Notes: generated by a model from the letters alone, not told the origin. A DNA stretch of 64,000 nt from Kuschelorhynchus macadamiae (GCA_030620095.1 JAUTXW010000561.1:1426001-1490000), one strand, 5' to 3'; shown: positions 49,541-61,859, counted from the first letter of the stretch. Numbers and translations are program-made.

Positions 49541-52094
49541 CTCTAGAGTTTCTTGCTGTACTAAGTTTACTACACAAATTAGAAGCTATCGAACAATAAA
49601 ACTTGTTGAATTAATTGGTATTTAATTCAGAATCTAAATATGAAGAACTTGATTTTCCCTTTGGTTCATTAATCACCCTCTATGTTTCTTTTTGCTTATT
49701 TTTAGCTGCATCTAACCTATATGTTTCGTTTGTGTTGTCTGGAACTGCACTTCTTGCTTGTGATGTTCGGTTGTGTTTTGGGATATGACAGGTATTCGTT
49801 TGTGACATGCAAGTAGCACTAAACTGCTTAGTTCATCACTAACTTACACTTGATTGGGAGGAGGAGTAAAATTGGTACAGTTTATGCCAAATTATTAAAA
49901 TGACAAAAAAAATGACTTTTTTACATAAAACCTATCCTAGTTTGGGGGCACACTTTCTTAAATATGGTATTGTATATTATAGCTTTTTCACTATTTTAAG
50001 AATAAACATCTTTTAATACACATCAATAGAAAAATAATTCATAATTAACTAGACCAATGTCAAAAACAAAAATGAATGATGTGAAAGCTAGTATTTTAAA
50101 AGTAACTGATGATAGTTTTAACAACCAAGTTTCCTGTTTTAATGATATAAGGGATGCAAGTATAACTATTTTAGCTAGTTTCCATTGAGAAATTAAATGT
50201 GCATGTGGAAAACAGAAAATTTTCATTAGTTTGTTTTCTTGCTCTAAGCAGTTTAAACTTGAACCAATGACATCCCATAACAACTATTTTGCACTGTGTG
50301 CAGTTTCGTGCAACATAAACGAACAAACTTTATGTTTGAAATGTAATTAATGTGCTGCCCTGTCTATTATACAATATCTATTAAAAGAAAAACAACAAAA
50401 TTTGAATTATCCACAAAAAAATTTTCTAATGTAATGCAAGGAATGCATATTCCTCCTGGAAACATTCAAAGACCTTGTAAAGCATGGCATTTTATTCTTA
50501 GATTTTACATTTTTGATTATCAACAATTTATCTCACTTCAATGATTCATCGATCATTCAGATATTTGTTCAAACTGGTATTAATCTCTTTGTAATATATT
50601 AGCTGTTTTGAATTAGATAGTGGGTATTGTCTCGGAATAAGAGGTACAAAACTGCTCCATTGCAACAACTTTATTCCCCACACATTCTACTATTCCTGCA
50701 CTACTGCAACATTGCAAAAAGGTGGATACGAATAAGTCTCTTATAATTTTAATAATTTCAGTGGAAGATTTAAAAAGTGTCTTGGGTTTTTATTTTCAAT
50801 TGTTTAATCTCCTTATCAGCAATACTCAAGTAGTAAGAGAAGCAACTTGATTACCTGTTTGGTGTTAACGGCTCCAATGATGTTGATAAGCATGGTTTTC
50901 AATCTTGTCTTTTAGGTATATATCAAATAAAGAAACACGTAATAAAGTGGGGAATTGAAGTGACAACTCTACAAAGGATAGAGTTAACAATTTTTGATTT
51001 ATGAAAATGTTGAAATTCCCAACTTATACAATATAGGTGAGCGTTAATTGTATGTCCGCTTGAAGGTCGTTCACCCTAAAATATAGGTCTAAATGCTATA
51101 GCACAGCTTCCCAAACGAATTTTTTAAGTAATGATATTTGCGAGAAAATTTTCCTAACATTGCTAACATGGAAAACTCAAGGTCAAATTTCTAAAATAAA
51201 TGATAAACCTATTATTTGATGACCAACAAACCTATTACAAATACAAATTAAGTAGCCGTATGAAATGCATATAAAATGGCTACCGAGAATTTAAAGCTTC
51301 GCAGTTCTACGTACAGGTCGTTCACCTAAAAATTTTCGAAATTGGAAAAAAATGAGAAAGGATCAATTCCGATCCCGAATCAAAAACTTATCTATAGCAA
51401 TGACGATGCCGAACTATAGACGTGGTGGAGGAAATCCACCACCACTTTCCTAAAGATTGTGGGGATGAATATACACGGGCACCCCTTCCACAAATTTCTA
51501 CGTATCACAGCGACGAAGCTCCCTACCCTTGGACATACGCGACCCGCGAAATCTTACGTGTTATCTCTTTCAGCTACATCACACTAATTTTACCGCAGAT
51601 AAGACACTTACCGCAATATAAATCCTTCGAAATTATCCCGAAACTGAACAAAACTTTCAACACAATAACACTAAATATTCATCATGTCCGCTGCTGGATG
51701 TTCCTTCTTTACGTTCGGCTACGGCTAGTTGCCTTTGCCAAGAATTCTTAAAATTTGTTAAATCGCCCATCCTGTGCCGACGTTGTCATAGTTCTTTTCT
51801 CTATACATCAGAATTTTTATTACTTATTATGGCTTTAACATGGGCGTATTTAGAAGCCAAGACCCTAAATCGCCCTGGATTTTTTTATGGCTTTAATGAT
51901 GGTTTTATCGACGAACCTAGGCTGACCCAACGGCTATACAGGACAGATCGTTCTAACGGTACAGGTTTTGTTAAAAAGCATTTATTTTAATGTAGATTCG
52001 GAATTTAGTTGGCTGGCGACCAACCACGCGCTTTTTTTACGTCAAATCTAACCAATCCTAATCTACTATAATTCGCATTTTTATTAATTATAGA
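49541..52094. other. Unassigned sequence with a small direct repeat
   Basis: AGGTCGTTCACC occurs near 51064 and 51316, about 250 bp apart in the same orientation. The 109-codon plus-strand frame at 51422-51751 has no motif, and its surroundings give no start or splice support. No gene is called. Confidence 0.35.
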
Positions 52095-52109
52095 TTTTGT
52101 TAAAAGAAC

Positions 52110-52187
52110 TTAGTCATCCGCCTAGGGGGTTCGAACACGCTTGAAACGCATCTAAAGCCGATTATCTTACCACCGAGCGAGGAAGCC
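52110..52187 (-). mobile_element. tRNA-derived SINE copy A (head)
   Basis: The minus strand gives CTCGGTGGTAAGATAATCGG (A-box region) and GTGTTCGAACCCCCTAGG (B box) at tRNA spacing, followed by CGGATGACTAAG. It shares the layout of copies B-D: A box, GGCTTT, B box GTTCGAATCCC, then G-GATGAC. Confidence 0.68.
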
Positions 52188-52489
52188 TATGCTGAACATT
52201 TAATCAAATTTGTATATACTTCACGTAAATAAACGGGAACCAATAGGTACGTAGCACATTGAAAAATCTATTTTGTGATTGGCGGGGGTAATTTATGATT
52301 TTTTATAGTTCCGACTTCCGAGGGTCTAGGGCCCCCCCCCCCATACATTAAGGAAAGGCGTAATATTACGGATAAGGAAAACTCTTTTAGTCAACAACAA
52401 AAAGTACAAGTCCGACCCCTCCTCGGAACAAAATCCTATATATTCATATATGAAAGTGAGGACGTTTTTTGTTTTTTTAATTATCATAG

Positions 52490-52645
52490 GTTTTGATAAA
52501 AAAAATCCTTGTCTTAATATACACTTTTTTACATCACCACAAAAAAAGTTTTGTTAAAAAAAAGTCATCACCCGAATAGGGATTCAGACACACATACTTT
52601 GCATTGAAACTGGACTACACTACCACTGCACCATGGGGCTTCACA
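52490..52645 (-). mobile_element. tRNA-derived SINE copy B (head and body)
   Basis: Head on the minus strand: CCATGGTGCAGTGGTAGTGT (A box) and GTCTGAATCCCTATTCGGG (B box), then TGATGACTT. The body to the left (52490-52560) contains ATCCTTGTCTTAATATACAC, which recurs in copy C, so these are two insertions of one family rather than stray tRNA relics. Confidence 0.7.
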
Positions 52646-52702
52646 CCAAGACTAACAAATTTGATTTAGTCTCCGTTGAAATAAACCTATAAATTATTAA
52701 AA

Positions 52703-52915
52703 TACAACAAAATCCTTGTTTTAATATACACTTTTTACATCATCACAAAAAAATGCCTAACTAGGGTTAACCAAAACGTGATACGATTTTTAAGACACAA
52801 CTACGTTAAAAATTATTTTTTGCTAACAAAAAGGCATCGCCCGAATCGTATTGGAACATATACTTTGCAATGAAACTGGACTACACTACTACTGCACCAC
52901 GAGATTTCACAACGA
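52703..52915 (-). mobile_element. tRNA-derived SINE copy C (head and body)
   Basis: Body ATCCTTGTTTTAATATACAC at about 52710 and head at 52831-52913 (minus strand TGGTGCAGTAGTAGTGTAGT, degraded B box TTCCAATACGATTCGGG, then CGATGCC). Same orientation as copy B and only some 60 bp away, with extra sequence between body and head. Confidence 0.65.
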
Positions 52916-54388
52916 GAATTTAACAAACCTGATCCGATGAAATAAACAAAAAAATCAGTAACGAGCCAACGCTGGCATGAAATAGGCGATTTACTGAATA
53001 ATAAAATTCTGTTTATGTCACCATAGAGGGCATTTGACACATACTCAGTGGTCTTCGTTTAAATTTGCGCGCGAAACGCACACTTTTTTATTTAAGCGCT
53101 TTAAGGTTGTTAATATTAATGAACATTCGTTGCATTAAAAAGATTCTTTATTTTACGTAATTAACCCATAAAAAAACTTATTTTATTCTCTTAGGTTATC
53201 TAACTTGAAACCAAATATTTTATAATAAATGCATTATTTACCAATATCATTAGAACTTTATTATAGAGGAATAACGGCCTCACAATATTTTTCAGCAACT
53301 CAAACCATGTCTTTTAATTTTACCTCTAAACCTGCTAATAGAAATATATCCTTGGTTATTACTGCTAACTATCATTTACTAACTACTAAATTTAATGTGT
53401 TTTTAATTAGAGTCCAAGAATTAAGATCAGATCTAGATACAATTAATTGGCTGCCCTACCTCACAATTTAATATGGTATCTAAAATTATCAAGTTTATAG
53501 GATCCTCAAGATTTGTAGAATTTTGAAAATATTTTAAAAAGTTTTCACATGAACAAATAAATCTCGATCAATTTAGTTTTACTGCTAAAGAGAGGAATGC
53601 TATCGACATGGTACCTTATAAACAGAGTATCGTGACTCATATTTTCTGATGGTGTGAATGTTTTGAGAACTAAATTATTTTCAAATAAGTTTCGTCTTTT
53701 AAGCTTACACTTAGTCGAGGGAAATTTAAATAGGATTGTATCCTTTTTCTTTAATTTAATTTAGATAAATACATAAATAAACAAATATGTTAACAAAAAT
53801 AACTATATAGATGTTAGACAAGTATTGCTCAACTACATGATTTTTCTCGAGATGAAATAAGAACCTCACCGAATAAAACATATTTAGTAGTTTTATTAAG
53901 AATTATTAGGAAACTCAATTTAATATAATATAAAAGATGGAGAGAGGGAAAGACAGTTACAATGCATAATTTTCAATATAAGGGTGTATATTTGATTTCA
54001 AGTAGTTTTTTTCATATATTAAAATGGTTTTAAAAAATTATACCAAAACAACATTTTATAGTTTCTATATTATAGTTTCTGGATTACATAGGCAATAATT
54101 TACATAAAAGCATTATATTCAATTCTAAATTCAAAAAAGTTATTAATAAGATTTATAATGATACATAAATTTATCATAGCAAATAATACAGAATAAACTA
54201 ATACATCAGAATACATTATAGATATTTAAAAATTCAACATGTCATGCATTCATTAATCTGCATTTCTCAGATTCACCCTGTATACACATAAAGAAGGAAC
54301 TAGTAATATATTTTATAGAACAGATGAAATCTACTGACATTACACATCAAATTTCTTTTTCTTAAGATAAATTAAAAACTTCATTGTA
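52916..54388. other. AT-rich sequence, distal 3' flank of the VCF1-like gene
   Basis: No coding exon recognised. The 80-codon plus-strand frame at 53229-53471 lacks motifs and has AT-driven composition. Confidence 0.4.
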
Positions 54389-54394
54389 TTTATT
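54389..54394 (-). promoter_or_regulatory. Candidate poly(A) signal for the VCF1-like gene
   Basis: AATAAA on the minus strand, about 515 nt downstream of the stop codon at 54909. In AT-rich DNA this hexamer is common, so it is only a candidate. Confidence 0.3.
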
Positions 54395-54908
54395 TTAAAT
54401 TCATAATTGTTTGGTAAAGATTAATTGTATAAAAATAATATAATTGTGATTTGTGAATAATTAGATCTAATAGACTTTATAAATGGTAAATACAAATTTC
54501 AATTTATAAAAAAAATGCATGATATAGCATTTGTCACATCCAACTGACTTATTCACACTAAAATCAACACTGAACATAATAATTGCTAAAATAAACATAC
54601 TTATTTTGTTATAAAAATACAAAGTACATATTAGGGTCGCATATTATTGAACATATACAAATCATCGTATAAATATGAGCATAATGAGAATAAGATATTA
54701 ACAGAATATATTAACTCTAAATGGCAGTACAAAAGATGCTTGGAATTACCTTATGCAGCACTATAAAACTCCTAAACAGTATTTTTAAATTTTCATTATA
54801 ACAAGCCAAAAAACTCACAAACTAACCATAATTTGGATGACATGGTCTCTACATGAAACAGACTGCATAAAGATATCTTGCATATAACTAAAACAACCTT
54901 AGTTTTCT

Positions 54909-55230
54909 TTAAATCTGGTGACAACCTCGGTTCATTCGTTCCAGGTACATTTCATATAACAACTTATTTATATTAAAATAATGAGGATTTTGAGACTCAT
55001 CTAAGTCTGGGGAATAGTGAGGGCTATAATTCCAATCAGTACTTTGTTCGGAACCACTCGGTGACTCTGTAAGTCTATTTTGGGTATTTAAATTGTTGGC
55101 TGCCTGGCACCATTCCGGATTTGTCAAGTGGCTATTGGACTCTGCCAACATATTGTTTATATGGAGATTGTTTATTCTTTTCGACAAGGGCATGAATTCT
55201 GTTTCGTCTTGAAAGCTTCGAGTGCGTTTT
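54909..55230 (-). CDS. VCF1/FAM104-like small nuclear protein, exon 2
   Basis: Main exon of a 111-residue protein. The acceptor TTTCAG lies at 55232-55231 and the stop codon at 54911-54909. Joined to exon 1 the protein starts MTQNRKRTRSFQDETEFMPL, a basic nuclear-localisation-like stretch. A polar middle rich in N, S and Q follows (residues about 30-85), then a C-terminal segment HYFNINKLLYEMYLERMNRG. The basic N-terminus, disordered centre and C-terminal helix with the pattern Y-x-x-IN-x-x-L-x-E recall VCF1/VCF2 (FAM104), small cofactors that help bring p97/VCP to the nucleus. This is a resemblance from memory over about 20 residues. If wrong, it is an unnamed insect protein. CARM1 starts divergently about 3.5 kb away. 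Confidence 0.7.
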
Positions 55231-55354
55231 CTGAAATATTAAAATATTTTTTAAATCATGTCAGATTTTATTTTCGGTTAGGCCCCTAAGTTCTTTGATT
55301 ATTTTTAGATGAATGTTATGTTCGTTACGCAGTGAGGTTAAAAATGAAACATAC

Positions 55355-55368
55355 CTATTCTGTGTCAT
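55355..55368 (-). CDS. VCF1/FAM104-like small nuclear protein, exon 1 (coding part)
   Basis: A 14-nt coding start: ATGACACAGAATAG followed by donor GTATGT. The AG remainder joins A of exon 2 to give arginine, so the N-terminus reads MTQNRKRTRS. Support is the phase match, a good donor and the short (124-bp) intron. The alternative start is the internal Met at 55193, which would remove the basic stretch, so I prefer this start. Confidence 0.62.
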
Positions 55369-55636
55369 GATTCAACTGTTTTTTAGGTTCAATCAAACAC
55401 GTAGAAAAGCTCGACTTTTAGTCCAGCAAAATTTAATGATTTTTTATTTGTAAAAAATACCCCAACGGAAATGTCAGTAGTAATGTCAAACCTTGTGTAA
55501 ACAACTTGACCAAATCTCCGAAGTAAGCAGTGGCGTGTACTATTTTTATTTTTGGTGCGTGCTTCAAGAATAATAATTTAGCCGTCTCAAGTTCCACAGG
55601 TCTACACGTGACAATGCTGCAAGAGGCTAACTTTTA

Positions 55637-55638
<2 letters not shown>

Positions 55639-55702
<64 letters not shown>
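55639..55702. repeat. (TA)n microsatellite, about 64 bp
   Basis: Uninterrupted TA dinucleotides. Confidence 0.95.
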
Positions 55703-55704
<2 letters not shown>

Positions 55705-56739
55705 CTATCTTAGATCCCAAATGGATCCCTCATTGGATCCCAAAAGCATCATAATTGTGGCCCCTCGAAATTAGACGAAAAGTAAACGGCGAACTCATTA
55801 TAATGAAAAATTGATATGGCTACTTTTTGCAAGTGCTGAATTTTAACCCTACGACAAATTATTCCACGCCGCATTCGGGTAACCGTTTCTTAATGCAATG
55901 AATGAAGTATTTTCTTATGAATCACAAAATCTTCTAAGTCTTTATATTTTACGTCTTAAATATGCGATGATACAGACTAAAAATAATTAAAAAAAATTTA
56001 ATATTAACCTCAAGTGCTGACGCGAATAGTAGACGCAGTACAGTCGGGTGATGCTCTGAATAGAAGAAAGAGCGAGCCGAGGCCGAGACGCAAACGCTAC
56101 ATGATAAAATTTTTTGGTAATCTATGCTACATGATGTTTATCCAGGACCGTGTTAACGCATTAGGCAAGTTATGAAATGGTTAGTTGCGGCCAAAAATAA
56201 GAGCGATTGCAAGGCCGACTTATAAGTCTATGTATTATATAAATTATTACACAATTGAATTGTTAAGAAATGTATTGATTTTATTTACGTTATATACCTC
56301 AGTGCTATTGAAAAAAGTGAATTTATGACTACTGTTAACTGTAGTCAAAAAAGGTTACCTCAAGTATTAATTATTCCGATCGAATCCGATGTAGTAGACT
56401 GGATTGATACGTGACAATCCTGACAGATCTTTGATAGCTTTGTATATATTTGTGTATTGTGTTAATATTTTTTTGTTTTACTTGTGATGTTTTTTTTTAT
56501 GACAATACATTATATGCTACGAGTATATACATTTATTACACGAAAAAAGCATGAGGCGTTAGTCATACATCCTTCAATGGTAAAATACTATAGTTTTTTG
56601 ATATGTGTGATACATTAACATATTTGTAACCGTAAATTGTATTGTCATAAAATCATAAATTTATTTATCAAATTTATGCTCAAATTTAATTTTAAAATCA
56701 TAGTTTTTATACTGGTAAACATATATTATTTATTTTTCT

Positions 56740-56965
56740 CTTTTTAGTTATGAAATTACTTTAAATTCATAATTTGTCTTCTTAAATCCCCTAGATACCG
56801 AGTTTGGGTGGAATCTGCGTGAATATTAAATTTTGTACACCATATTGGCCTCGGCACTATTTTGATTTTTAAATGTTAACTTAAACCTCAACACTTCCAC
56901 TTTAAAACGCCGTTCGAGACAGATTTTCAGTGAATCTACTAATCTTGACTAAAATTTCACAGTGT
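56740..56965. repeat. Second copy of the dispersed repeat seen at 39690-40115
   Basis: Shares AAATTCATAATTTG, CCTAGATACCGA and TTTTCAGTGAATCT-like words in the same order as the 39.7-kb array. Strongly diverged and noncoding. Confidence 0.45.
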
Positions 56966-57435
56966 GCACTCTTAAATACCCATAGAAAAAGGTTAGGTGG
57001 GCAGCGATCAATTGTGCAGCGTGCGGCCTGCCGATAACAAATCGATGGTTTAAAATAAAGCCTAAACTATTATTTGAGATTAAACGGGGTTTTCAAAAGT
57101 TGCCGATTCTAAGCAAACATTATTTATAACATGCTGTTGCCTAATTAAATTTGAAGGAATATACAATTTATTATATTTTGCCTCCAAAATAGCATTATTA
57201 ATTTTATGGAGTCATAACATTCCTGGCAATTTTCTTTAAAAATAAAATAAATTAATAATTTTGAACGAATTAATTCTATAGAACAAGGATTTCTTTCGTC
57301 TCGCTATTTGGTGGTCATTACAGAAAAAAATTCGTTCAGAAAATGCCGAACTGTCAGTTACACTTAACAAAAATGAAATTAACGAAAAAACGTTAGCAGC
57401 ATTATCGAAACGGTTAAAAAGAATTACCAGATTTT

Positions 57436-57735
57436 TTATGTGTTTAAATTTAAAAAATCGTTTTCAATATCTTGGTAACTTTCAGAAAACTGCATCACCT
57501 CATCAAAAAGCTGGTTCATATTGATTTGCAAATTTGGATTGTTAATGTTTTCGATAATCTCCTCAAAATCTGAAAATAATGGAAGTTTCATTTTTAAATT
57601 TAATTTGCCGACCACACCGTGCCAACTGTCTTCAGAAAAGTCATTCCATTTTTCAATGTATTGCATAGATCTTTGATAAAATGCAGTAAAATCACTTTGT
57701 AGTTTATTCTTGCTGGTCGCGTCAAAATATTTCAA
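57436..57735 (-). pseudogene. Possible hAT-like transposase fragment
   Basis: A 99-residue minus-strand frame beginning MKYFDATSKNKLQSDFTAFY, then QRSMQYIEKWNDFSED and a leucine- and acid-rich tail. The FY...YIEKW pattern resembles segments of hAT-derived proteins in insects, and the amino-acid composition is protein-like rather than AT-random. No dimerisation motif, splice site or element termini are visible, so assignment is tentative. It could instead be a small unknown host exon. Confidence 0.4.
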
Positions 57736-57944
57736 CTTAACTTTGGTTTCAAAGCCACAAAAATGTTTTTTTTTCGGACAAAGTAACCGATAATCAGTGC
57801 AGTACCATGCTACTGGCTGCTGTAGATAATTTAATTAGGGAAAATACGTAAAAATAGGACATTTGAGGACAAAAAAATCACAAGGACAATTTGTTTATAA
57901 AAAGGACTGTCCTTTTCAAAAAAAGACAGATGTAACCCTATAAA

Positions 57945-58022
57945 AAAACGTCATTCGCCTAAACGGGGATTCGAACACATATGCGCCCCATCCAAAGCCG
58001 GTTATTATACGGACAAGCTTAC
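57945..58022 (-). mobile_element. tRNA-derived SINE copy D (head)
   Basis: The minus strand gives CCGTATAATAACCGGCTTTGG (degraded A-box side) and GTGTTCGAATCCCCGTTTAG (near-perfect B box), then GCGAATGACG and a T-run. Same family layout as the copies at 52.1-52.9 kb and same orientation. Confidence 0.65.
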
Positions 58023-58901
58023 AAACTCATGCTTTTCAATTTAACAGATTAACTTTGGTACCGATTAAAAGCTTAAGATAAAAGTTACATTTTAAGCATA
58101 CTTTCGATCCTTTCTAAAAATGACGATATAAATGACCATATCCAAAGAGCCAAATTATAAAATACCGGTCATTTAATTGCCAGGATTACTGCAGAATAAG
58201 ACAGTACCTATCCAGTTTTCGAGACAAAATTTGTTTCTCACATTAAATATGCAAATGTTTGTTTGTTTCAAGTAAACCAGAGGCCCGGAAAAATAAAATC
58301 TAGTTTCTATATTTATATTCTTTATGGTTGTGAATATGATGTTGGTCATTCACTCTAATTTAAAACTGAAGTTATTGCATGCATAGGTAGCTTTCCATAA
58401 TTCGAGGTTTATAGCTTATATCAACTCGTTCAAACAACTATCAAATTTAATATAATCCAGAATAATAACTCGGAAAATAATCTAACGACATTTTTTACAT
58501 ATTAATTGGGAATTGGTCTAACTTCAGAGATACCCATTTGAGCTTGTTTGTTGTAAATAATGTCGGCGCAAAAAAAGTTCAAGTTGTACAAACGCATGAT
58601 GATATGGCAACGTTGTGTAATTTACATTATCAAAAGTCAAGTTCTTGGAGTGGGATTACTTTTCGGCTAAATAGAATTTGTGTATTAGCTATCCTAAAAC
58701 CCGAATTAAAACGAACGTATTTACCGGTTTGCCAAAGAAAAGCTTTTGTCAAAATATGCCTATCTGTATTTTGACATATTTCCAAAAAACGTGGGTCATA
58801 ATAGTATGAAATAATACAATTTTAGGTTTTAAAGTGGATACGAGCATTTGCTTGGTTTTAAAATAGTTTTGTAGCAAAAAAATCTTCTTAGGTCTTTCAT
58901 C
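58023..58901. other. Upstream region of CARM1
   Basis: Likely contains the promoter and 5' UTR. AATCTTCTTAG at about 58881-58891 could be an acceptor for an untranslated first exon. An in-frame TAG lies 30 nt before the start codon. The 78-codon plus-strand frame at 58538-58774 has no motif and is not called. Confidence 0.4.
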
Positions 58902-59532
58902 ATGACCCCTAATATTTGGGATGTTTTAGTGTTTCTAGTTAAGGAAGAAAATTTTTCTGTACCAAAATACAATAGAAAAGTGAAACTTAGGGCAGACTAC
59001 GATCCTCAGGGCATTAGCGTTACATTATTAGAACTCGATGAAACAACAGAACTCTTAGAATTTCCCGTAGATTCAAGTACAGAATGTTGCAAAGTTGGAC
59101 TTAAATCTTACCTGTTTACTATTGACAATGAAACTTTATTAGTTAAGTTCAACTCCAAAGAGGAGGCTAGAGATTTTACATTAGCAATAACAAAAGTGAA
59201 GTCGGGCAGGGATGCTTCGGTTTTTTCAGTAAGGACAGAAGACTCTTCGGCGACACAATATTTCCAATTTTATGGTTATTTATCACAACAACAAAATATG
59301 TTACAGGATTTTGTAAGGACTTACACTTATCAAAGAGCAATATTAAGTAATCTAGATGATTTTAAAGATAAAGTAGTGTTAGATGTAGGTGCAGGCTCTG
59401 GTATTTTATCTTTTTTTGCTGCTCAAGCTGGTGCTAAACGAATTTATGCCGTCGAAGCTTCCACTATGGCCCATTATGCACAGAAGTTAGTTGATACAAA
59501 TAATTTTTCTAATTGCATCAAAGTATTACCTG
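58902..59532 (+). CDS. CARM1: Histone-arginine methyltransferase CARM1/PRMT4, first coding exon
   Basis: Encodes the first 210 residues of CARM1 (Art4/CARMER), which uses S-adenosylmethionine to dimethylate arginines asymmetrically in histone H3 and co-activators in the nucleus. Residues 1-110 form the PH-like N-terminal domain (ADYDPQG at 31-37). Residues 120-140 are the family signature YFQFYGYLSQQQNM. The SAM-binding motif I, VLDVGAGSGILSFFAAQAGA, is at 159-178, with G-x-G-x-G at 163-167. AVEAS at 183-187 holds the acidic residue that contacts the SAM ribose. Start: first Met after an in-frame TAG. The exon ends CCTG before donor GTAAGT, where relatives continue GK-x-EE. The double-E and THW catalytic regions lie beyond the window. 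Frame is intact with no sign of decay. Confidence 0.96.
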
Positions 59533-59869
59533 GTAAGTTATTATTTGGTTTTTAAAATGTATTCAGATATGATATAATTATACTTACAAATGACTTGAGT
59601 ATCTAAAAAAATCTATCTAAATACTTAATTGTAGGTGTTTGTTTAAATCAAAAAACAGTGTGAAAGTCAGAGATTTTTCTCAAGGTGGGTGGGCGAAGGT
59701 ATGTTATAGGGTATACAGAAAATTATGTTAAACAAAAAACTATTGAAATCTCATTACTATAGTTGCTCACTGATATATATCTAAATAATATCACACTTAT
59801 TTTGATAGATGGAATAGCGTCTGATTTTTTGTACATTACATTGTCTTTTAACAAAATATTCCAGCATAC
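59533..59869. other. Start of CARM1 intron 1
   Basis: Donor GTAAGT at 59533-59538. No feature inside. The intron runs past the window end because no exon matching the next CARM1 segment was found up to 64000. Confidence 0.6.
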
Positions 59870-60320
59870 ATTACATACATTTTAACCAAACGCTAAGCTT
59901 ACAAAGCATATCAAGATGCAGAAAAGTTTCAAATATTCTTTTCTGATACACAGTTATAAACATCCACATACAAATTTATATTAAAATCTGCAATCACCCA
60001 GATGTAACAGTCAGGTGAGAAAATTTTAAGTTATACTTGTTAAAGCCGATCCAGAAATATATAAAAATTTCATATAGGCACTCTATAAATAGTGATTATT
60101 TTGTGGATATTTTTAGATCTTGACCAGCATAGCCACAAACCTCAAAATCACTTCCTAAATTAAATTCATGAAAATTGAGTTGAGTTGATATGATATCAGT
60201 ACAGTCCCAGAGGGCTGTGCCTCCACCATGTTGAGTTCTACAAAAATGGTTAATTGGTTGATAACCTTCAATAGAAACACTACTTAGCTCATTATCTCTA
60301 ACTCATGTTTCCACCATAAA
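59870..60320 (-). mobile_element. LINE endonuclease (APE) fragment in CARM1 intron
   Basis: The minus strand reads VRDNELSSVSIEGYQPINHF, CRTQHGGGTALWDC, SDFEVCGYAGQDLKIST, then a stop-ridden stretch with ITIYRVP and IADFNINLYVDV. This order is the N-terminal half of an apurinic-type endonuclease of CR1/Jockey LINEs (SSVSI-GY-HF-R---GGG ... GDFN, with G of GDFN changed to A). Its orientation is opposite to CARM1. Confidence 0.78.
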
Positions 60321-60469
60321 AGCAAAGACTAGTTTATATCTCAAAAACTCTATCTCTACCTCATGATTTTTTTTTATTGATGCTTTGTATATTTATATAA
60401 AAAATAAAATTAACATTATGTAAATTATTATTTTGATATAGACTAACTAGATATTCAATCGATAAATTA

Positions 60470-61680
60470 TTTTGTGTGTGAGTGCTGTGAGAGTGTAAAA
60501 AACTTGGGCCTAATCATTGACGCTAATTTCAAATTCGAGAACCACGTTTCGGAGGTATGCCAAAAAGTTTATATCAGTCTTAAATCTTTATTTTGATTCA
60601 AAAATTTCCTGGATGAAACCACTAAAAAATGCTTGTAAACTCCTTGGTGTTCTCCCATTTCCACTAGGCTGATGTGGTATATGTGGCCTGTTCGATGGGT
60701 GAGAGCTGCAGGTTAGATAGATATTTTATTCATGTTCTACATCGAGGATATTTTTAGATATGTCAATAAAATGTGATACAAATTTAAATAAAATTAAAAC
60801 AGAGTTTATGCACAATACTAGACAATACTACATAATCAATAAAACACTTACATAATAAAATTTGAATTAAAATAGTCACTAAAGTTGTAATTAGATATTC
60901 ACTAATCCTAGATTTGAATGTTTCTGCTGGTTACAGAGAATGCAGAACCGCTGCATTTGTTTCATCACTAAGGGTTCATGTTTTCATCACATCACCTTTT
61001 TTTATAGACAACTCAATCTGCTAAACCTGAATGAAATGAGATTTATCCATTTTGCCTGCTTTTTGGGTAATGTCGTTAATAGTAGGACCCCTAAATACCT
61101 GGCTGATAAGCTGGTGAGAAGTTATGTACACATCAGACAGCTCCAGCAAGTATATGTTAATCTTGATGTTCCAAGGTCTCAGGGTGTTGCGCTTCGTTCA
61201 AGCTTCTAATACTTAGCTCCGTATGTTTTCAATCAGATCTCGAGCTTGTTCCCAAAAGGGGACATCTAAAGATTAAATAAAGACAAATCTGAAGCATGAG
61301 ATTCTGCATAGCACCCTCAAATTAAATTTTAATTATAGTTTGTTTTAATGCCTAACATTTACTTTTACTGTGTTATTTATTTTTGGTTCGGCTGCATGAC
61401 TTGTATTTGTAGGTTTGGTGTTTTGAGGGCAACCTTTTACATCTTAGAGTCCTGGCTAGAGAGGAATTGTCATAGTTGGTTGACTTTATGAGGAGTTGGA
61501 TAAGGCATTTTTTAAAGCACTATTTACTTTTAGAGTTTTATCATCATTTTGGTCGTATTTTTATTTGCAACCTTGTTTTAATCATGTTCGCCAGCTTCAA
61601 CATTTTTTAAGGTTACAGTTTTTTCCTGGATTCTCGTTCTGTAATTGTAATAATTTATCACCAATAAATTAAACAAATAA
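60470..61680 (+). mobile_element. LINE ORF2 C-terminal fragment with an internal gap
   Basis: SVKNLGLIIDANFKFENHVS (near 60500) and VYISLKSLF mark the region after the reverse transcriptase. Some 215 bp of unrelated AT-rich sequence follows (60722-60935). Then MQNRCICFITKGSC, RFIHFACFLGNVVNSRTPKY and LRSSF (60940-61206) give the extreme C-terminus. The 3' flank ends with an AAATTAAACAAATAAAAG tail near 61680. Same direction as CARM1. Confidence 0.75.
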
Positions 61681-61859
61681 AAGCATTGATCTATGAGCTG
61701 CTTAATTTAAAATTTTGCTAAAAAATCATGGGTTGTAGAGATTCCTCTTTACAAATACAATACAAATACAAAATACTGTTATTCACCATTAAATCTAATA
61801 CAAAATGTACAAATCATCAGGCGAGTCAAATAAAATGTTAATACAAACTTTGAAATCTT

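Larger units (their letters stand above)
55369..57435. other. Intergenic sequence between the divergent VCF1-like gene and CARM1, left part
   Basis: Contains the TA tract at 55639-55702 and the dispersed repeat at 56740-56965. CAGTGGCGTGTACTATTTTT at about 55530 resembles a DNA-element terminus of the GGCGTA type. No exon recognised. Confidence 0.4.

Noticed and set aside
51422..51751. 109-codon plus-strand frame
   Set aside because: No recognisable domain, no splice or promoter context, and no codon bias distinct from its surroundings.
57436..57735. Host gene with a DNA-binding or BED domain
   Set aside because: No zinc ligands or splice sites; kept only as a low-confidence hAT-like fragment.
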